NCBI GenBank assembly: GCA_012513515.1
Contig: JAAZCA010000018.1
Span: 1-31,876, forward strand
Direction of reading: 5' to 3'
DNA length: 31,876 bases
Source: Myxococcales bacterium
GTDB lineage: Bacteria > UBA10199 > 2-02-FULL-44-16 > JAAZCA01
Part shown: one piece after another, positions 17,051-26,207 of the stretch
How the letters are laid out: every line of letters starts with the position of its first letter
Position numbering within the stretch: the first letter of the stretch is position 1
Position numbers and translations under genes: made by a program
The notes under the pieces: model-generated
What the model saw: the letters and a program-made list of their open reading frames with translations, nothing else
Database searches by the model: none
Told to the model about the DNA's origin: nothing

Positions 17051-17893
17051 GTGCAGATAGAATCATTTTTTGACTGTGTTGAAGAGTCTGCCCGGTGGAT
17101 ACAGAAGAAGATATCAACTTCGCCGTCGGCTGCCGTCGTTCTCTCTGGAGGGCTCGAGAAATTTTTGAACTCCATGACGGATCAAACGGCGATACCCTAT
17201 AAAGAGATTCCGAATTTTCCGACTCCCCGTGCTGAGGGGCATGCGGGGAGGCTGGTATTCGGTAAATTCCAAGGGAATCCAGTAGCCGTAATGCAGGGGC
17301 GTTTTCATTATTATGAGGGGCATCCTCCTCACGTCATAGTTTTTCCGTATTTCGTACTGGAGAAATTGGGAGTGCGATTTCTAATCACCACTAATGCGGT
17401 GGGGGGGATTCGTCGCGATCTGAAGCCCGGCGATATCATGGTTGTAAATGACCACATCAATTTTATGGGGATGAATCCTTTGATAGGGATAGCGACCCAG
17501 AGGAAGAGCGATCAGTTTACGGACATGACGCGCGCTTATGATCCTGAGTTGAGGGAGCTGGCTCATAAAGTCGCCAGCGAGATGAAGCTGGACCTGAAGG
17601 AAGGGGTTTATCTTGCGACATCGGGTCCCAACTATGAGACCAAGGCGGAGATCGGCGCATTTCGCCAGCTGGGGGCCGACGCGGTAGGGATGTCCACCGT
17701 TCCTTCGGTCATAGCTGCAAACTTTCTAAAGATGCGCGTGCTGACCCTGTCGTGCATAGCCAACCCCGCTGCTGACCTGCATCCTGGTGAGATGAATCAC
17801 AAGGAAGTGCTCGCCGCCATGAACGAGCTCGCTCCGAAGGCGGTGGATTTGATTCGAGGAGTGCTCGGAGATATCTTCGAAAAAAATGTTTAG
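17051..17893 (+). CDS. Purine nucleoside phosphorylase (trimeric PNP/MTAP family)
   Basis: This 280-residue enzyme phosphorolyses purine (deoxy)nucleosides to base and (deoxy)ribose-1-phosphate. Family motifs are QGRFHYYEGH (82-91), TNAVGGIRRDLKPGDIM, SGPNYETKAEI and GADAVGMSTVPSV. The asparagine in CIANPAAD sits where the 6-oxopurine-specific enzymes have theirs. The phosphate loop near the N-terminus, usually GSGLG, reads LSGGLE (31-36), so the usual serine position is shifted; whether activity is affected is unclear. It starts with GTG at 17051 after CGGAGGG. It pairs with deoC upstream and converges on the next gene with a four-base overlap. Methylthioadenosine phosphorylase is a less likely alternative. 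Confidence 0.9.
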   Translation: MQIESFFDCVEESARWIQKKISTSPSAAVVLSGGLEKFLNSMTDQTAIPYKEIPNFPTPRAEGHAGRLVFGKFQGNPVAVMQGRFHYYEGHPPHVIVFPYFVLEKLGVRFLITTNAVGGIRRDLKPGDIMVVNDHINFMGMNPLIGIATQRKSDQFTDMTRAYDPELRELAHKVASEMKLDLKEGVYLATSGPNYETKAEIGAFRQLGADAVGMSTVPSVIAANFLKMRVLTLSCIANPAADLHPGEMNHKEVLAAMNELAPKAVDLIRGVLGDIFEKNV

Positions 17894-18672
17894 CCTTCCG
17901 CCGGCGTTACTGTGATCGAAGCTGTTCCTTCCACTTCCATGCTTCCAACCGGAGGATCTCCGATGGTCTCTTTGGGGATTACCAGCGGAGTCGTGGTTTC
18001 ATCGTCGCTCAAATTTACAACTATGGATCGTATCGGAGGGCGGGCCTTTGAGAGCGCCTTTTCAAACCATCTTTCAGGCGGCCCCGAGGTTTCAAAGCGC
18101 GCCCCTGGGGCGTCGTGGAAGGTGCAGTTGGATTGCCAGTTTTCGCTTATTCCCTGCTTGAACTGAATTCTTATGTCCCCCTTTTCCTCGCTATCCTTGC
18201 GGAACGTGAGTTCAAATGGAACCTTCGGAATTGTTATGTTTAGGGCGCATTCGCCCGTGGGCCATTTTGCGAGATAGCCATCGACTTCAGCGTCTATATC
18301 CAGATCCCCCTTTATCACAGAGGTGCTGGCGTTGGCATTTCCGCTGAGCTCCCATCTGTAGCGTACCGTGAAGGAGTCCGGGGAGTTGTCGAAGACGTAA
18401 TTCATGACCACCATTCCGGATATGCTCACCTTTCGCCTGTCATCTCCTTCACCGGCTGCACCGCCTTCAATGCGAGGAATCTCCTGGGGGAGTTCATCCT
18501 GATATTGCTCATCCTCATCCTGAAGCTCTTGGTCCGCGTCGCTGGGAAGGAGTTCCTTGTCTATCACCCCTTCAAGCATCGTGTCTGCATTCTGTGCGAT
18601 TGCTGATGAGGCGCAGACCATGCAGAGGAGGGATGCGAACAGGATGTAGATGTATAGGATACGCTTACGCAT
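17890..18672 (-). CDS. Exported protein of unknown function
   Basis: I do not recognise a family. The 260-residue protein begins with basic residues and a hydrophobic stretch, ending in a signal-peptidase I site (AIA before Gln27), so it is probably periplasmic. A Glu/Asp/Gln-rich acidic segment (about 38-65) follows, then a domain of alternating polar and hydrophobic residues that looks like beta structure (about 85-215), with two cysteines that could form a disulfide (in ECALNI and SNCTFHD). No lipobox or catalytic motif was found. There is no Shine-Dalgarno before the ATG, and a good -10 box lies only eight bases upstream, so the mRNA may be leaderless. Its stop overlaps the end of the phosphorylase gene on the other strand. 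Confidence 0.75.
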   Translation of the reverse strand: MRKRILYIYILFASLLCMVCASSAIAQNADTMLEGVIDKELLPSDADQELQDEDEQYQDELPQEIPRIEGGAAGEGDDRRKVSISGMVVMNYVFDNSPDSFTVRYRWELSGNANASTSVIKGDLDIDAEVDGYLAKWPTGECALNITIPKVPFELTFRKDSEEKGDIRIQFKQGISENWQSNCTFHDAPGARFETSGPPERWFEKALSKARPPIRSIVVNLSDDETTTPLVIPKETIGDPPVGSMEVEGTASITVTPAEG

Positions 18673-18680
18673 GACGGGCG

Positions 18681-18708
18681 ATTCTAAGTTAATTCACAAA
18701 TTCCTCAA
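18681..18708 (-). promoter_or_regulatory. Candidate promoter for the exported protein (possibly leaderless)
   Basis: On the - strand, TTGAGG (18703-18708), a 16-base spacer and TAGAAT (18681-18686) lie so that only eight bases separate the -10 box from the ATG. Transcription would then start at or next to the start codon. Confidence 0.4.
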
Positions 18709-18782
18709 GATATTTCGATTTGAAACCCTCTGGATTTTTAAAACGGTGGTTGAAAAAGTACTTTCACACTGATTTGAGTTGC

Positions 18783-18870
18783 ATATCCTCGAGCAGTTGG
18801 GATATATATCGGCTCCCTCTTTGATGGGCAAATAAGCTTTAAATATCAAGCAGTTGGAGCTATAAAGGCT
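18783..18870 (+). promoter_or_regulatory. Repeated, possibly structured leader upstream of purB
   Basis: AGCAGTTGG...TATA...GGCT occurs twice, at 18792-18814 and 18849-18870, 57 bases apart. The first copy overlaps a hairpin with stem ATATCC (18783-18788) and GGATAT (18800-18805). It could be a paired operator or an RNA leader for the purine genes. I could not match it to a known purine riboswitch or to a PurR box. Confidence 0.35.
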
Positions 18871-18889
18871 TCGACGCGGAGGTCTTTCG

Positions 18890-20185
18890 ATGATAGAACG
18901 TTATTCCAGGCCGCAAATGGCAAAAATCTGGAGTGATGAGAGCAGATTCAGGAAATGGCTCAAGATTGAAATAGCGGTCTGCGAAGCGTGGGGAGCACTT
19001 GGAAAGATACCTAAAGAATCTATTCAAACAATAAAGTCTAAAGCCTCGTATGATATATCAAAAATAGCCGAGATTGAGGAGGAGGTTAAACACGACGTAA
19101 TAGCCTTCCTAACCTCGCTCGCAGACTCTGTGGGCCCTGACTCCAGATTCATCCACATGGGGATGACCTCCTCCGATCTGCTTGATACCTCCTTCGCGCT
19201 CCAGCTCAAAGAGGCCGGGGAGATCATAGTGAAGGATCTCGAAGCGCTGATTGAGCTTTTCAAAAAGCGTGCTTATGAATTCAAGGATACACCGATGATA
19301 GGGCGGTCGCACGGGATACACGCCGAGCCTACCTCATTCGGTTTGAAGCTGGCCCTTTGGTACGAGGAGTTCAAAAGACAGCTCGTCAGAATGAAGAGGG
19401 CGCTTGCCGATGTTTCAGTGGGGAAAATTTCTGGAGCCGTCGGAACTTTTGCGCACATCGATCCTGAAATTGAAGAAAAGGTGTGTGAATCGTTGGGCCT
19501 TTCCCCTGAACCGGTTTCCACTCAGGTGGTTCAAAGAGACAGGCATGCTCACTTTTTTTCGGTTCTTGCGGGAATAGCATCCTCGATCGAAAAGGTTGCG
19601 GTAGAGATACGTCACCTTCAGCGCAGTGAGCTCTTCGAGGCTGCCGAACCATTCGGCAGGGGGCAGAAGGGTTCCAGCGCGATGCCCCACAAGAGGAATC
19701 CCATACTCTGTGAAAACCTGACGGGGCTCGCTCGTATCGTCAGGTCGAATTCGATAGCGGCTTTGGAAAATGTTGCTCTCTGGCATGAGCGTGATATATC
19801 CCATTCCTCGGTTGAGAGGGTGATTGCGCCGGACTCTACAATCCTGACAGATTTCATGCTCGCGAGGCTTCACGGCGTTATAGAGGGGCTGGATGTATTT
19901 CCAGAAAGAATGTTGGCGAACCTCGAGAGCTCGCTCGGTCTTTATGCCTCCCAGGATGTGATGCTCAAGCTGATCGAGAAAGGAATGAGCAGGGAGGAAG
20001 CTTATAAGATAGTGCAGGGAGATGCGATGAAATCCTGGAATGACAGGAGGCCCTTCATCGATGTTCTGCTCGATGACGAAAAAGTCAGCGGACTCATAAA
20101 AAAGAAGGATCTCTCAGGGCTTTTCGATATTGGAAATCACCTGAAGCATGTCGATTTTATATTCAACAGGGTTTTTGGAAAATAA
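18890..20185 (+). CDS. purB: Adenylosuccinate lyase
   Basis: This 431-residue member of the fumarase/aspartase superfamily cleaves SAICAR to AICAR and adenylosuccinate to AMP, both releasing fumarate. The family signature GSSAMPHKRNP is at 261-271, and the conserved histidine region GRSHGIHAEPTSFG is at about 138-151. Length matches the Bacillus-type enzyme. GCGGAGG lies a few bases upstream of the ATG. It is the first gene of a five-gene purine run, with purS beginning 45 bases downstream. The repeated leader described upstream probably belongs to this gene. Confidence 0.96.
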   Translation: MIERYSRPQMAKIWSDESRFRKWLKIEIAVCEAWGALGKIPKESIQTIKSKASYDISKIAEIEEEVKHDVIAFLTSLADSVGPDSRFIHMGMTSSDLLDTSFALQLKEAGEIIVKDLEALIELFKKRAYEFKDTPMIGRSHGIHAEPTSFGLKLALWYEEFKRQLVRMKRALADVSVGKISGAVGTFAHIDPEIEEKVCESLGLSPEPVSTQVVQRDRHAHFFSVLAGIASSIEKVAVEIRHLQRSELFEAAEPFGRGQKGSSAMPHKRNPILCENLTGLARIVRSNSIAALENVALWHERDISHSSVERVIAPDSTILTDFMLARLHGVIEGLDVFPERMLANLESSLGLYASQDVMLKLIEKGMSREEAYKIVQGDAMKSWNDRRPFIDVLLDDEKVSGLIKKKDLSGLFDIGNHLKHVDFIFNRVFGK

Positions 20186-20230
20186 ACCGCACGCCCGCGA
20201 TTCAGCCGGCTGCATGGAAGGAGATTTACG

Positions 20231-20473
20231 ATGCTAGCGAAGGTTTACGTCACGCTTAAAAAGGGAGTTCATGATCCTCAGGGCGAGGCCGTTCACAGGA
20301 CGCTCGAGTCTATGGGATATAAGGGGGTCAGCGGAGTGAGGATAGGCAAGTATATAGAGGTGAAACTGGCCAATTCGCAGAGGGAAGAGGCAGAGGCTAA
20401 ACTTGCGGAGATGTGCGAGAAGCTCTTGGCCAATACTGTGATAGAGAGCTACCGAATAGAGATTGTCGAGTGA
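20231..20473 (+). CDS. purS: Phosphoribosylformylglycinamidine synthase, PurS subunit
   Basis: This 80-residue small subunit holds the PurQ glutaminase and the short PurL together in the fourth step of purine synthesis (FGAR to FGAM). Typical PurS features are VYVTLKKGVHDPQGEAV at the N-terminus, followed by GYKGVSGVRIGKYIEV. GGAAGGAG precedes the ATG. It lies directly upstream of purQ and purL, as expected for the three-subunit synthase of Bacillus type. Confidence 0.95.
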   Translation: MLAKVYVTLKKGVHDPQGEAVHRTLESMGYKGVSGVRIGKYIEVKLANSQREEAEAKLAEMCEKLLANTVIESYRIEIVE

Positions 20474-20492
20474 AACAGGAGAGGAGCTGATT

Positions 20493-21197
20493 GTGAATTT
20501 TGGTATAATTGTTTTTCCAGGAAGCAACTGCGACGACGACTGCTATCACGTGATCAAACATCTGCTCGGTCATGACGCAAAGTTCGTGTGGCACAAGGAG
20601 ACTGATCTAAGCGGCTATGACTGCATAATCCTTCCAGGCGGCTTTTCTTACGGCGACTATTTGAGGTCGGGAGCGATGGCGGCATGTTCTCCTGTTATGA
20701 ACAGCATCAGGGAGTTTGCCGACAAGGGCGGCCTTGTGATGGGGATATGCAACGGCTTTCAAGTACTTCAGGAAGCTTCTCTGTTGCCCGGCGCCCTGAT
20801 GAGGAATGCCTCGCTTAAGTTCGTATGCAAAGAGATCCACGTGAGGGTGGAAAGAAACGATCTGCCATTTACGAATTCCTGTGCGATAGGAGATGTTCTT
20901 AAAATTCCGATTGCCCACATGGACGGCAATTTTACGGCGGACAAAAAACTTATGCAGCGCCTGGAGGATAAGGGGCAAATTCTTTTCAGGTATTGCTCTC
21001 CAGATGGAAAGGTCGGGGGCGATGCGAACCCAAACGGATCCGAAGGGTCGGTGGCCGGGGTGATAAATGAAAAGGGCAACGTCTGTGGCCTCATGCCGCA
21101 TCCGGAACGTTGCAGCGAATCGATCCTTGGCAATTCCGATGGCATTAAACTTTTCAAATCGATGCTGGCTGCGCTCGAGAGAGGGGGCGCGAGATGA
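20493..21197 (+). CDS. purQ: Phosphoribosylformylglycinamidine synthase, glutaminase subunit
   Basis: This 234-residue class I glutamine amidotransferase supplies ammonia to PurL. The nucleophile Cys86 lies in MGICNGFQ, and the dyad His203/Glu205 in MPHPER. The family start VFPGSNCD is present. The open frame reaches back to 20463, inside purS, but the GTG at 20493 has GGAGAGGAG upstream and begins exactly as PurQ proteins do, so it is chosen. Its stop overlaps the purL start by four bases (ATGA). Confidence 0.95.
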   Translation: MNFGIIVFPGSNCDDDCYHVIKHLLGHDAKFVWHKETDLSGYDCIILPGGFSYGDYLRSGAMAACSPVMNSIREFADKGGLVMGICNGFQVLQEASLLPGALMRNASLKFVCKEIHVRVERNDLPFTNSCAIGDVLKIPIAHMDGNFTADKKLMQRLEDKGQILFRYCSPDGKVGGDANPNGSEGSVAGVINEKGNVCGLMPHPERCSESILGNSDGIKLFKSMLAALERGGAR

Positions 21198-23416
21198 AAA
21201 ATGAACCGATAATTACACCTGAAGTCGTAGCTGAACACGGTCTGAAGCCGGACGAATACAAGCGAGTCCAGGAAGTTCTGGGGCGCGATCCAAATTACAC
21301 CGAGCTGGGAATATTTTCGGTGATGTGGTCGGAGCATTGCTCCTATAAGAGCTCTAAAGTTTATCTGAAAACCCTTCCGACTGAGGGGCCTCAGGTTTTG
21401 CAGGGGCCGGGAGAAAACGCCGGAGTGGTTGACATAGGCGATGGCCAGGCAGCCTGCTTCAAGATGGAAAGCCACAATCATCCTTCGTTCATAGAGCCTT
21501 ACCAGGGTGCTGCCACTGGCGTCGGTGGAATTCTTCGAGATATCTTCACGATGGGAGCCAGGCCGATAGCCAACATGAACAGCTTGCGCTTTGGGAAGGC
21601 ATCCCATCCCAGGACACCGTACCTGGTGAGGGGGGTCGTGGCGGGGATCGGCGGTTATGGAAATACAATGGGAATCCCAACGGTCGGCGGTGAGGTTGCC
21701 TTTGACGAATGCTACGACGGGAATATTCTGGTGAACGCATTTACACTGGGCATCATGGATTCGGAGAAAATTTTTCTGGGCAAGGCCAGCGGTGTGGGCA
21801 ATCCCGTGATCTACGTCGGTTCCAAGACCGGAAGGGATGGCATCCACGGCGCGACGATGGCGTCCGATGTATTTGGCGAAGGGCAGGAAGAGCGTCGTCC
21901 CACAGTTCAGGTAGGTGACCCATTCACCGAAAAACTCCTCCTCGAGGCATGTCTCGAGCTGATGAAAACAGACGCGATAGTTGGAATTCAGGATATGGGC
22001 GCAGCGGGGCTCACCTGTTCTTCCTTTGAGATGGCCGACAGGGCTGGCTCCGGTATGGATCTTGATCTCGACCGGGTCCCACAGCGCGAGGAAGGGATGA
22101 GCGCATACGAGCTCATGCTTTCGGAGTCGCAGGAAAGGATGCTGATAGTTGCAAAACAGGGGCGCGAGTCGGATGTCCGCGAGATATTTGAGAAGTGGGG
22201 GCTCGATGTCGCAGTGATCGGAAAAGTTACCGACAGCGGTCATGTTCGCATACATCATGGCGGAAAAATAGTAGCTGAAATCCCGGTGGCCCCGATAGTT
22301 CATCAGGCTCCTCTCTATGAGCGGCCGGTGCAGGAGCCCCCCTGGCAAAAAGAGGTCCAAAAGCTGGATCCTGCCTCTGTGCCAGTTCCTTCTGACATGA
22401 ACGAAGTTCTCGCCAAGTTGATTGCTTCACCGAATCTCTGCTGCAGGAAATGGGTTTGGGAACAGTACGATCATATGGTGAGGACGAACTCGGTGGTTAT
22501 CCCTGGTTCGGATGCGGCGGTAGTTAGGATAAAAGGAACGAAAAAGGCCATCGCCATTTCAACCGATTGCAACAGCAGGTATTGTTATCTTGATCCCTAT
22601 ATGGGGACGGTTCTAGCGGTGGCCGAATCAGCAAGAAATCTTTCCTGTGCCGGAGCTGTTCCTCTGGCCATTACAAACTGCCTCAACTTCGGCAATCCTG
22701 AAAATCCCCACATCATGTGGCAGTTCAGGCAGGCGATCGCCGGGCTTACCGATGCCTGCAAGCAGTTCGGCACTCCGATAACCGGAGGCAACGTGAGCTT
22801 CTACAACGAGACGAAGGAACAGGCAATCTATCCGACTCCAACCATAGGGATGGTGGGGCTTATAGACGACGTCGATCGTCACTGTACGCAGTGGTGGAAA
22901 GACGATGGCGATATCATAATCCTGCTAGGCAGAAACACCGACGACCTCGGAGGAAGCGAATACCTGAAGGCCATCCACGATCGAGTCGCTGGTAGGACTC
23001 CGCTCCTGGATTTCGACAAGGAGAAGGCTGTCCAAAATGCCTGCAGAACCGGGATACGCAGGGGGCTCGTAAAATCGGCCCACGATATTTCGGAGGGCGG
23101 TCTGGCGGTGGCTCTGGCGGAATCTTCGATCAGCAGGCCCGATGGGATGATAGGCGCAAAGGTGCAAATAGAGGGAGATATGCGCATCGATGCGCTTCTC
23201 TTCGGAGAGGCGGCGTCGCGCATCGTACTTTCAGTCGATCCATCAAATGCCGACCAGGTTATATCCATCGCTAGGGAACTTGGTGCCGCAGCGGTGAAAA
23301 TCGGAGTGGTGGGTGGAGCCAAACTGGAGATCAACGATTGCATATCATCCGATCTCGGCAGCCTCTATCAGGCTTGGTGTGCGACGATTCCGGCGATAGT
23401 CGGGGAAAAGATTTGA
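21194..23416 (+). CDS. purL: Phosphoribosylformylglycinamidine synthase, synthetase subunit (short form)
   Basis: This 740-residue ATP-dependent subunit forms FGAM from FGAR and ammonia. Its length and the adjoining purS and purQ identify the small PurL type rather than the ~1300-residue fused enzyme of E. coli. Visible motifs include [11 protein letters not shown] near the N-terminus, [18 protein letters not shown], the substrate-site [20 protein letters not shown], and [10 protein letters not shown], with the second AIRS-like repeat in the C-terminal half ([14 protein letters not shown] is replaced here by [19 protein letters not shown]). It overlaps purQ by four bases and is followed closely by purF. 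Confidence 0.96.
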   Translation: MKNEPIITPEVVAEHGLKPDEYKRVQEVLGRDPNYTELGIFSVMWSEHCSYKSSKVYLKTLPTEGPQVLQGPGENAGVVDIGDGQAACFKMESHNHPSFIEPYQGAATGVGGILRDIFTMGARPIANMNSLRFGKASHPRTPYLVRGVVAGIGGYGNTMGIPTVGGEVAFDECYDGNILVNAFTLGIMDSEKIFLGKASGVGNPVIYVGSKTGRDGIHGATMASDVFGEGQEERRPTVQVGDPFTEKLLLEACLELMKTDAIVGIQDMGAAGLTCSSFEMADRAGSGMDLDLDRVPQREEGMSAYELMLSESQERMLIVAKQGRESDVREIFEKWGLDVAVIGKVTDSGHVRIHHGGKIVAEIPVAPIVHQAPLYERPVQEPPWQKEVQKLDPASVPVPSDMNEVLAKLIASPNLCCRKWVWEQYDHMVRTNSVVIPGSDAAVVRIKGTKKAIAISTDCNSRYCYLDPYMGTVLAVAESARNLSCAGAVPLAITNCLNFGNPENPHIMWQFRQAIAGLTDACKQFGTPITGGNVSFYNETKEQAIYPTPTIGMVGLIDDVDRHCTQWWKDDGDIIILLGRNTDDLGGSEYLKAIHDRVAGRTPLLDFDKEKAVQNACRTGIRRGLVKSAHDISEGGLAVALAESSISRPDGMIGAKVQIEGDMRIDALLFGEAASRIVLSVDPSNADQVISIARELGAAAVKIGVVGGAKLEINDCISSDLGSLYQAWCATIPAIVGEKI

Positions 23417-23420
23417 ATCG

Positions 23421-24827
23421 ATGTGCGGCATAGTCGGTATTCATAATCATGCTGAGGCGGCGAACCTGGCCTATCTGGGGCTTTATGCCTTGCAGCATCG
23501 CGGTCAGGAGAGCGCAGGGATCGTGACCTCGGATGGAAACCGCTTTTACCAGCATCGCGAGATGGGGCTGGTGGCGGATATATTCGACCAAAAGAACCTT
23601 AAAAAACTCATCGGCAAAAATGCTATCGGCCATGTCAGGTATTCTACCTCGGGCCCTTCTTCTATTGAGAACGCTCAGCCTTTCATAATAAAGAGCCGTG
23701 GCGAGAGTATGGCCATCGCCCACAACGGAAATCTCACCAACGCGCTTTGCGAGCGATCGCGCCTTGAGGAAGAGGGAGCGATATTCCAATCGAGCATGGA
23801 CAGCGAAGTTATCATGCACCTGATCGCCAGAGAGCGGGGCGGCTCCGTAGTTGAAAGGATCGCGAGAGCTCTTGCAAAGGTAGAAGGGGCGTACTCGCTG
23901 GTATTTCTGCTCAACGGAATGATGATAGCTGCGAGGGATCCGAAGGGTTTTCGGCCACTCTCGATCGGCAGGTTCGACGATGCCTATGTGGTCGTCTCCG
24001 AGAGCTGTGCGCTTGACTTAATAAACGCATCGTTCATTCGTCCGGTGGAACCTGGCGAAATCGTAGTTTTCAAGAACGGTGAGATGCAGAGCTTTCGGGT
24101 CCCTGCCAGCGACGGGGGCAAGTGCGCTCAGTGCATATTCGAGTATATATACTTTGCGCGGCCCGACAGCCATGTCTTCTACAGGGATGTCTATCCGATC
24201 AGGGTCGGATTCGGGAAAATGCTTGCAAAAGAACACAGGGTCGATGCGGATGTCGTGATACCAATTCCCGATTCCGGAGTCCCGGCAGCGATAGGATATT
24301 CGCACGAGTCGGGCATCCCATTCGAAATGGGTTTGATCAGAAATCACTACGTCGGCAGAACGTTCATCGAACCCAAAAGCGAGATCCGGCATTTTGGCGT
24401 CAAGATCAAGCTCAACACTGTGCGCGAAGTTTTGGAAGGGAAGCGGGTTGTCGTGGTCGATGATTCCATCGTGCGCGGCACAACGTGCATGAAGATAGTG
24501 CGCATGCTCAGAAAAGCCGGGGCTAAAGAAGTTCATATGCGGATTTCCAGTCCTCCCACTTCGTGGCCGTGTTTTTATGGAATAGATACGCCCACGCGCG
24601 ACGAGCTGATTTCGTCCAAGAAATCCATTGAAGAGATCCGTGAGTTCATCGGCGCTGATACTCTGGGATATCTTTCTCAGGAGGGTTTATACTGGTTTCA
24701 AAAAAAGGAAGATCGTGAATGGTTCTGCGATGCATGTTTTACCGGCGATTATCCGGTGAATCTGGCAGACAATCCTCATGTGATGGAAGAGGCACAAAAA
24801 TTCCGTAAAAAACCCCGCGGTAGCTGA
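23421..24827 (+). CDS. purF: Amidophosphoribosyltransferase (Fe-S type)
   Basis: This 468-residue enzyme catalyses the first committed step of purine synthesis: PRPP and glutamine give phosphoribosylamine. The N-terminal glutaminase begins MCGIVG, so Cys2 is the nucleophile and no propeptide is needed beyond removal of Met. The PRPP loop VVVVDDSIVRGTT is at 353-365. Cys238, Cys384, Cys436 and Cys439 match the four ligands of the 4Fe-4S cluster in the Bacillus subtilis enzyme; Cys235 is extra. Oxygen sensitivity is therefore likely. It starts four bases after purL and ends 15 bases from fumC, which converges on it; I see no hairpin terminator. Confidence 0.96.
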   Translation: MCGIVGIHNHAEAANLAYLGLYALQHRGQESAGIVTSDGNRFYQHREMGLVADIFDQKNLKKLIGKNAIGHVRYSTSGPSSIENAQPFIIKSRGESMAIAHNGNLTNALCERSRLEEEGAIFQSSMDSEVIMHLIARERGGSVVERIARALAKVEGAYSLVFLLNGMMIAARDPKGFRPLSIGRFDDAYVVVSESCALDLINASFIRPVEPGEIVVFKNGEMQSFRVPASDGGKCAQCIFEYIYFARPDSHVFYRDVYPIRVGFGKMLAKEHRVDADVVIPIPDSGVPAAIGYSHESGIPFEMGLIRNHYVGRTFIEPKSEIRHFGVKIKLNTVREVLEGKRVVVVDDSIVRGTTCMKIVRMLRKAGAKEVHMRISSPPTSWPCFYGIDTPTRDELISSKKSIEEIREFIGADTLGYLSQEGLYWFQKKEDREWFCDACFTGDYPVNLADNPHVMEEAQKFRKKPRGS

Positions 24828-24842
24828 CGATGTTTTTGAGTT

Positions 24843-26207
24843 TTACTTTCCGGGCAGGCCGTATTTTTCCAGAAGCGCGTTCAGCTCCTCGGTTGAAATA
24901 TCTAGAAGGGAAAGAGCCGCTTCGCGCACGCTTCTGCCAGTCCTGTGCGCTTCTCGCGATACTTCGGCCGCTTTTGCGTAGCCTATTTTGGGAACGAGAG
25001 CCGTTGCCAGCGCCAAGCTCATCTGGATATTTCTGGCGCAGTTTTCTTCATGCGCTGCTATTCCATCAATGCACTTAGACGCCAATATCGTGCAGGCGTT
25101 CGAAATTATTTCTATCGATTCAAGCAAGTTCGAGGATATGAGTGGAAGCTGTGTGTTGAGTTCCAGGTGGCCTCCTTTGCATCCCATCGCCACCGCCATA
25201 TCGTTGGCTATGACCTGAGCGGCGACCTGAACGACCATCTCGGGAATAACCGGGTTGACCTTGCCTGGCATTATTGAAGATCCGGGCTGCAGGGCTGGCA
25301 GCTCAATTTCGGCGAGCCCGTTTCTAGGTCCTGAAGCAAGAAGTCTGATATCTTCAGCTATTTTTGTCAGCGATACGGCAAGGGTTCTCAGTGAGCCGCT
25401 TACTCGCAGCGCCGCCCCATGAGAGGATATAGCCTCGAAGAAATTTTTGGCCGGAACGAATTTTATGGAATAGTGCGCCGACAGTTTCTCGCAGACCTTC
25501 TTTGCAAAGAGCGGATGCGTATTGATTGCGGTGCCCACGGCTGTGCCGCCTATCGCAAGTTCAAATAGTGACTGCAAATCTTCCTCTATCCAGCCTTTGC
25601 ATCTTTCAATCTGCCTGGTCCATCCTGAAAACTCCTGTCCGAGCGTTATGGGGGTGGCATCCATAAGATGTGTACGGCCAGTCTTCAAAACTCTTCTGAA
25701 CTGATAAGATTTTTTCTTGAGGGAGTTTCGAAGCGTTTCAAGAGCTGGTATCAGTGATCTCTTGATCGCATCAGCGGATGCCACGTAAAGGGCGCTGGGC
25801 ATTATGTCGTTGGAGGACTGCCCCTTGTTGACATGGTCGTTCGGATGTATGTCGATTGTGTGGCTGGCGAGGTGCGCTATCACCTCGTTCATGTTCATGT
25901 TGGTCGAGGTTCCCGATCCGGTTTGGAAAATATCGAGAGGGAACTGGTCGAGGTGTTCTCCCTGCGATATCGCGCGCGCCGCCTTGACTATAGCGGAAGA
26001 TGCTTTTTTTGATATCAGGCCCAGCTCGAAGTTGCTCTGCGCTGAAAACATTTTGATGAGTGCGAGCGCTGAGATGAAGTTTGCGGGGAAACGCCTTTCG
26101 CTTACGGGAAAATTGTCCAGGGCCCGCTGCGTGGATGAGCCCCATAGTGCTTCTGAAGGTATCTTCACCCTTCCGAAGGAATCGATTTCCGTCTTGAATA
26201 CCGTCAT
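24843..26207 (-). CDS. fumC: Fumarate hydratase, class II
   Basis: This 454-residue iron-free fumarase interconverts fumarate and malate in the TCA cycle. The signature GSSIMPGKVNP (309-319) has Gly where aspartate ammonia-lyases usually have Ala. TGSGTSTNMNMNEV, NDHVNKGQSSND and TGRTHLMDATPITLGQE also fit FumC. The open frame extends upstream to 26372, but that part lies inside the preceding TPR gene. The ATG at 26207 follows AAGAGGA and begins where family members do. It overlaps the TPR stop by four bases, so it is likely translated from the bamD-TPR-fumC transcript. Confidence 0.95.
   Translation of the reverse strand: MTVFKTEIDSFGRVKIPSEALWGSSTQRALDNFPVSERRFPANFISALALIKMFSAQSNFELGLISKKASSAIVKAARAISQGEHLDQFPLDIFQTGSGTSTNMNMNEVIAHLASHTIDIHPNDHVNKGQSSNDIMPSALYVASADAIKRSLIPALETLRNSLKKKSYQFRRVLKTGRTHLMDATPITLGQEFSGWTRQIERCKGWIEEDLQSLFELAIGGTAVGTAINTHPLFAKKVCEKLSAHYSIKFVPAKNFFEAISSHGAALRVSGSLRTLAVSLTKIAEDIRLLASGPRNGLAEIELPALQPGSSIMPGKVNPVIPEMVVQVAAQVIANDMAVAMGCKGGHLELNTQLPLISSNLLESIEIISNACTILASKCIDGIAAHEENCARNIQMSLALATALVPKIGYAKAAEVSREAHRTGRSVREAALSLLDISTEELNALLEKYGLPGK

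Noticed and set aside
18673-18889. A purine riboswitch before purB
   Set aside because: I could not find the three-way junction core or the expected conserved loop bases; only a direct repeat and one hairpin are visible.
20768-22360. A 530-codon open frame on the - strand
   Set aside because: It lies wholly opposite purQ and purL, which carry clear motifs; its own translation shows no recognisable domain and has shadow-type composition.
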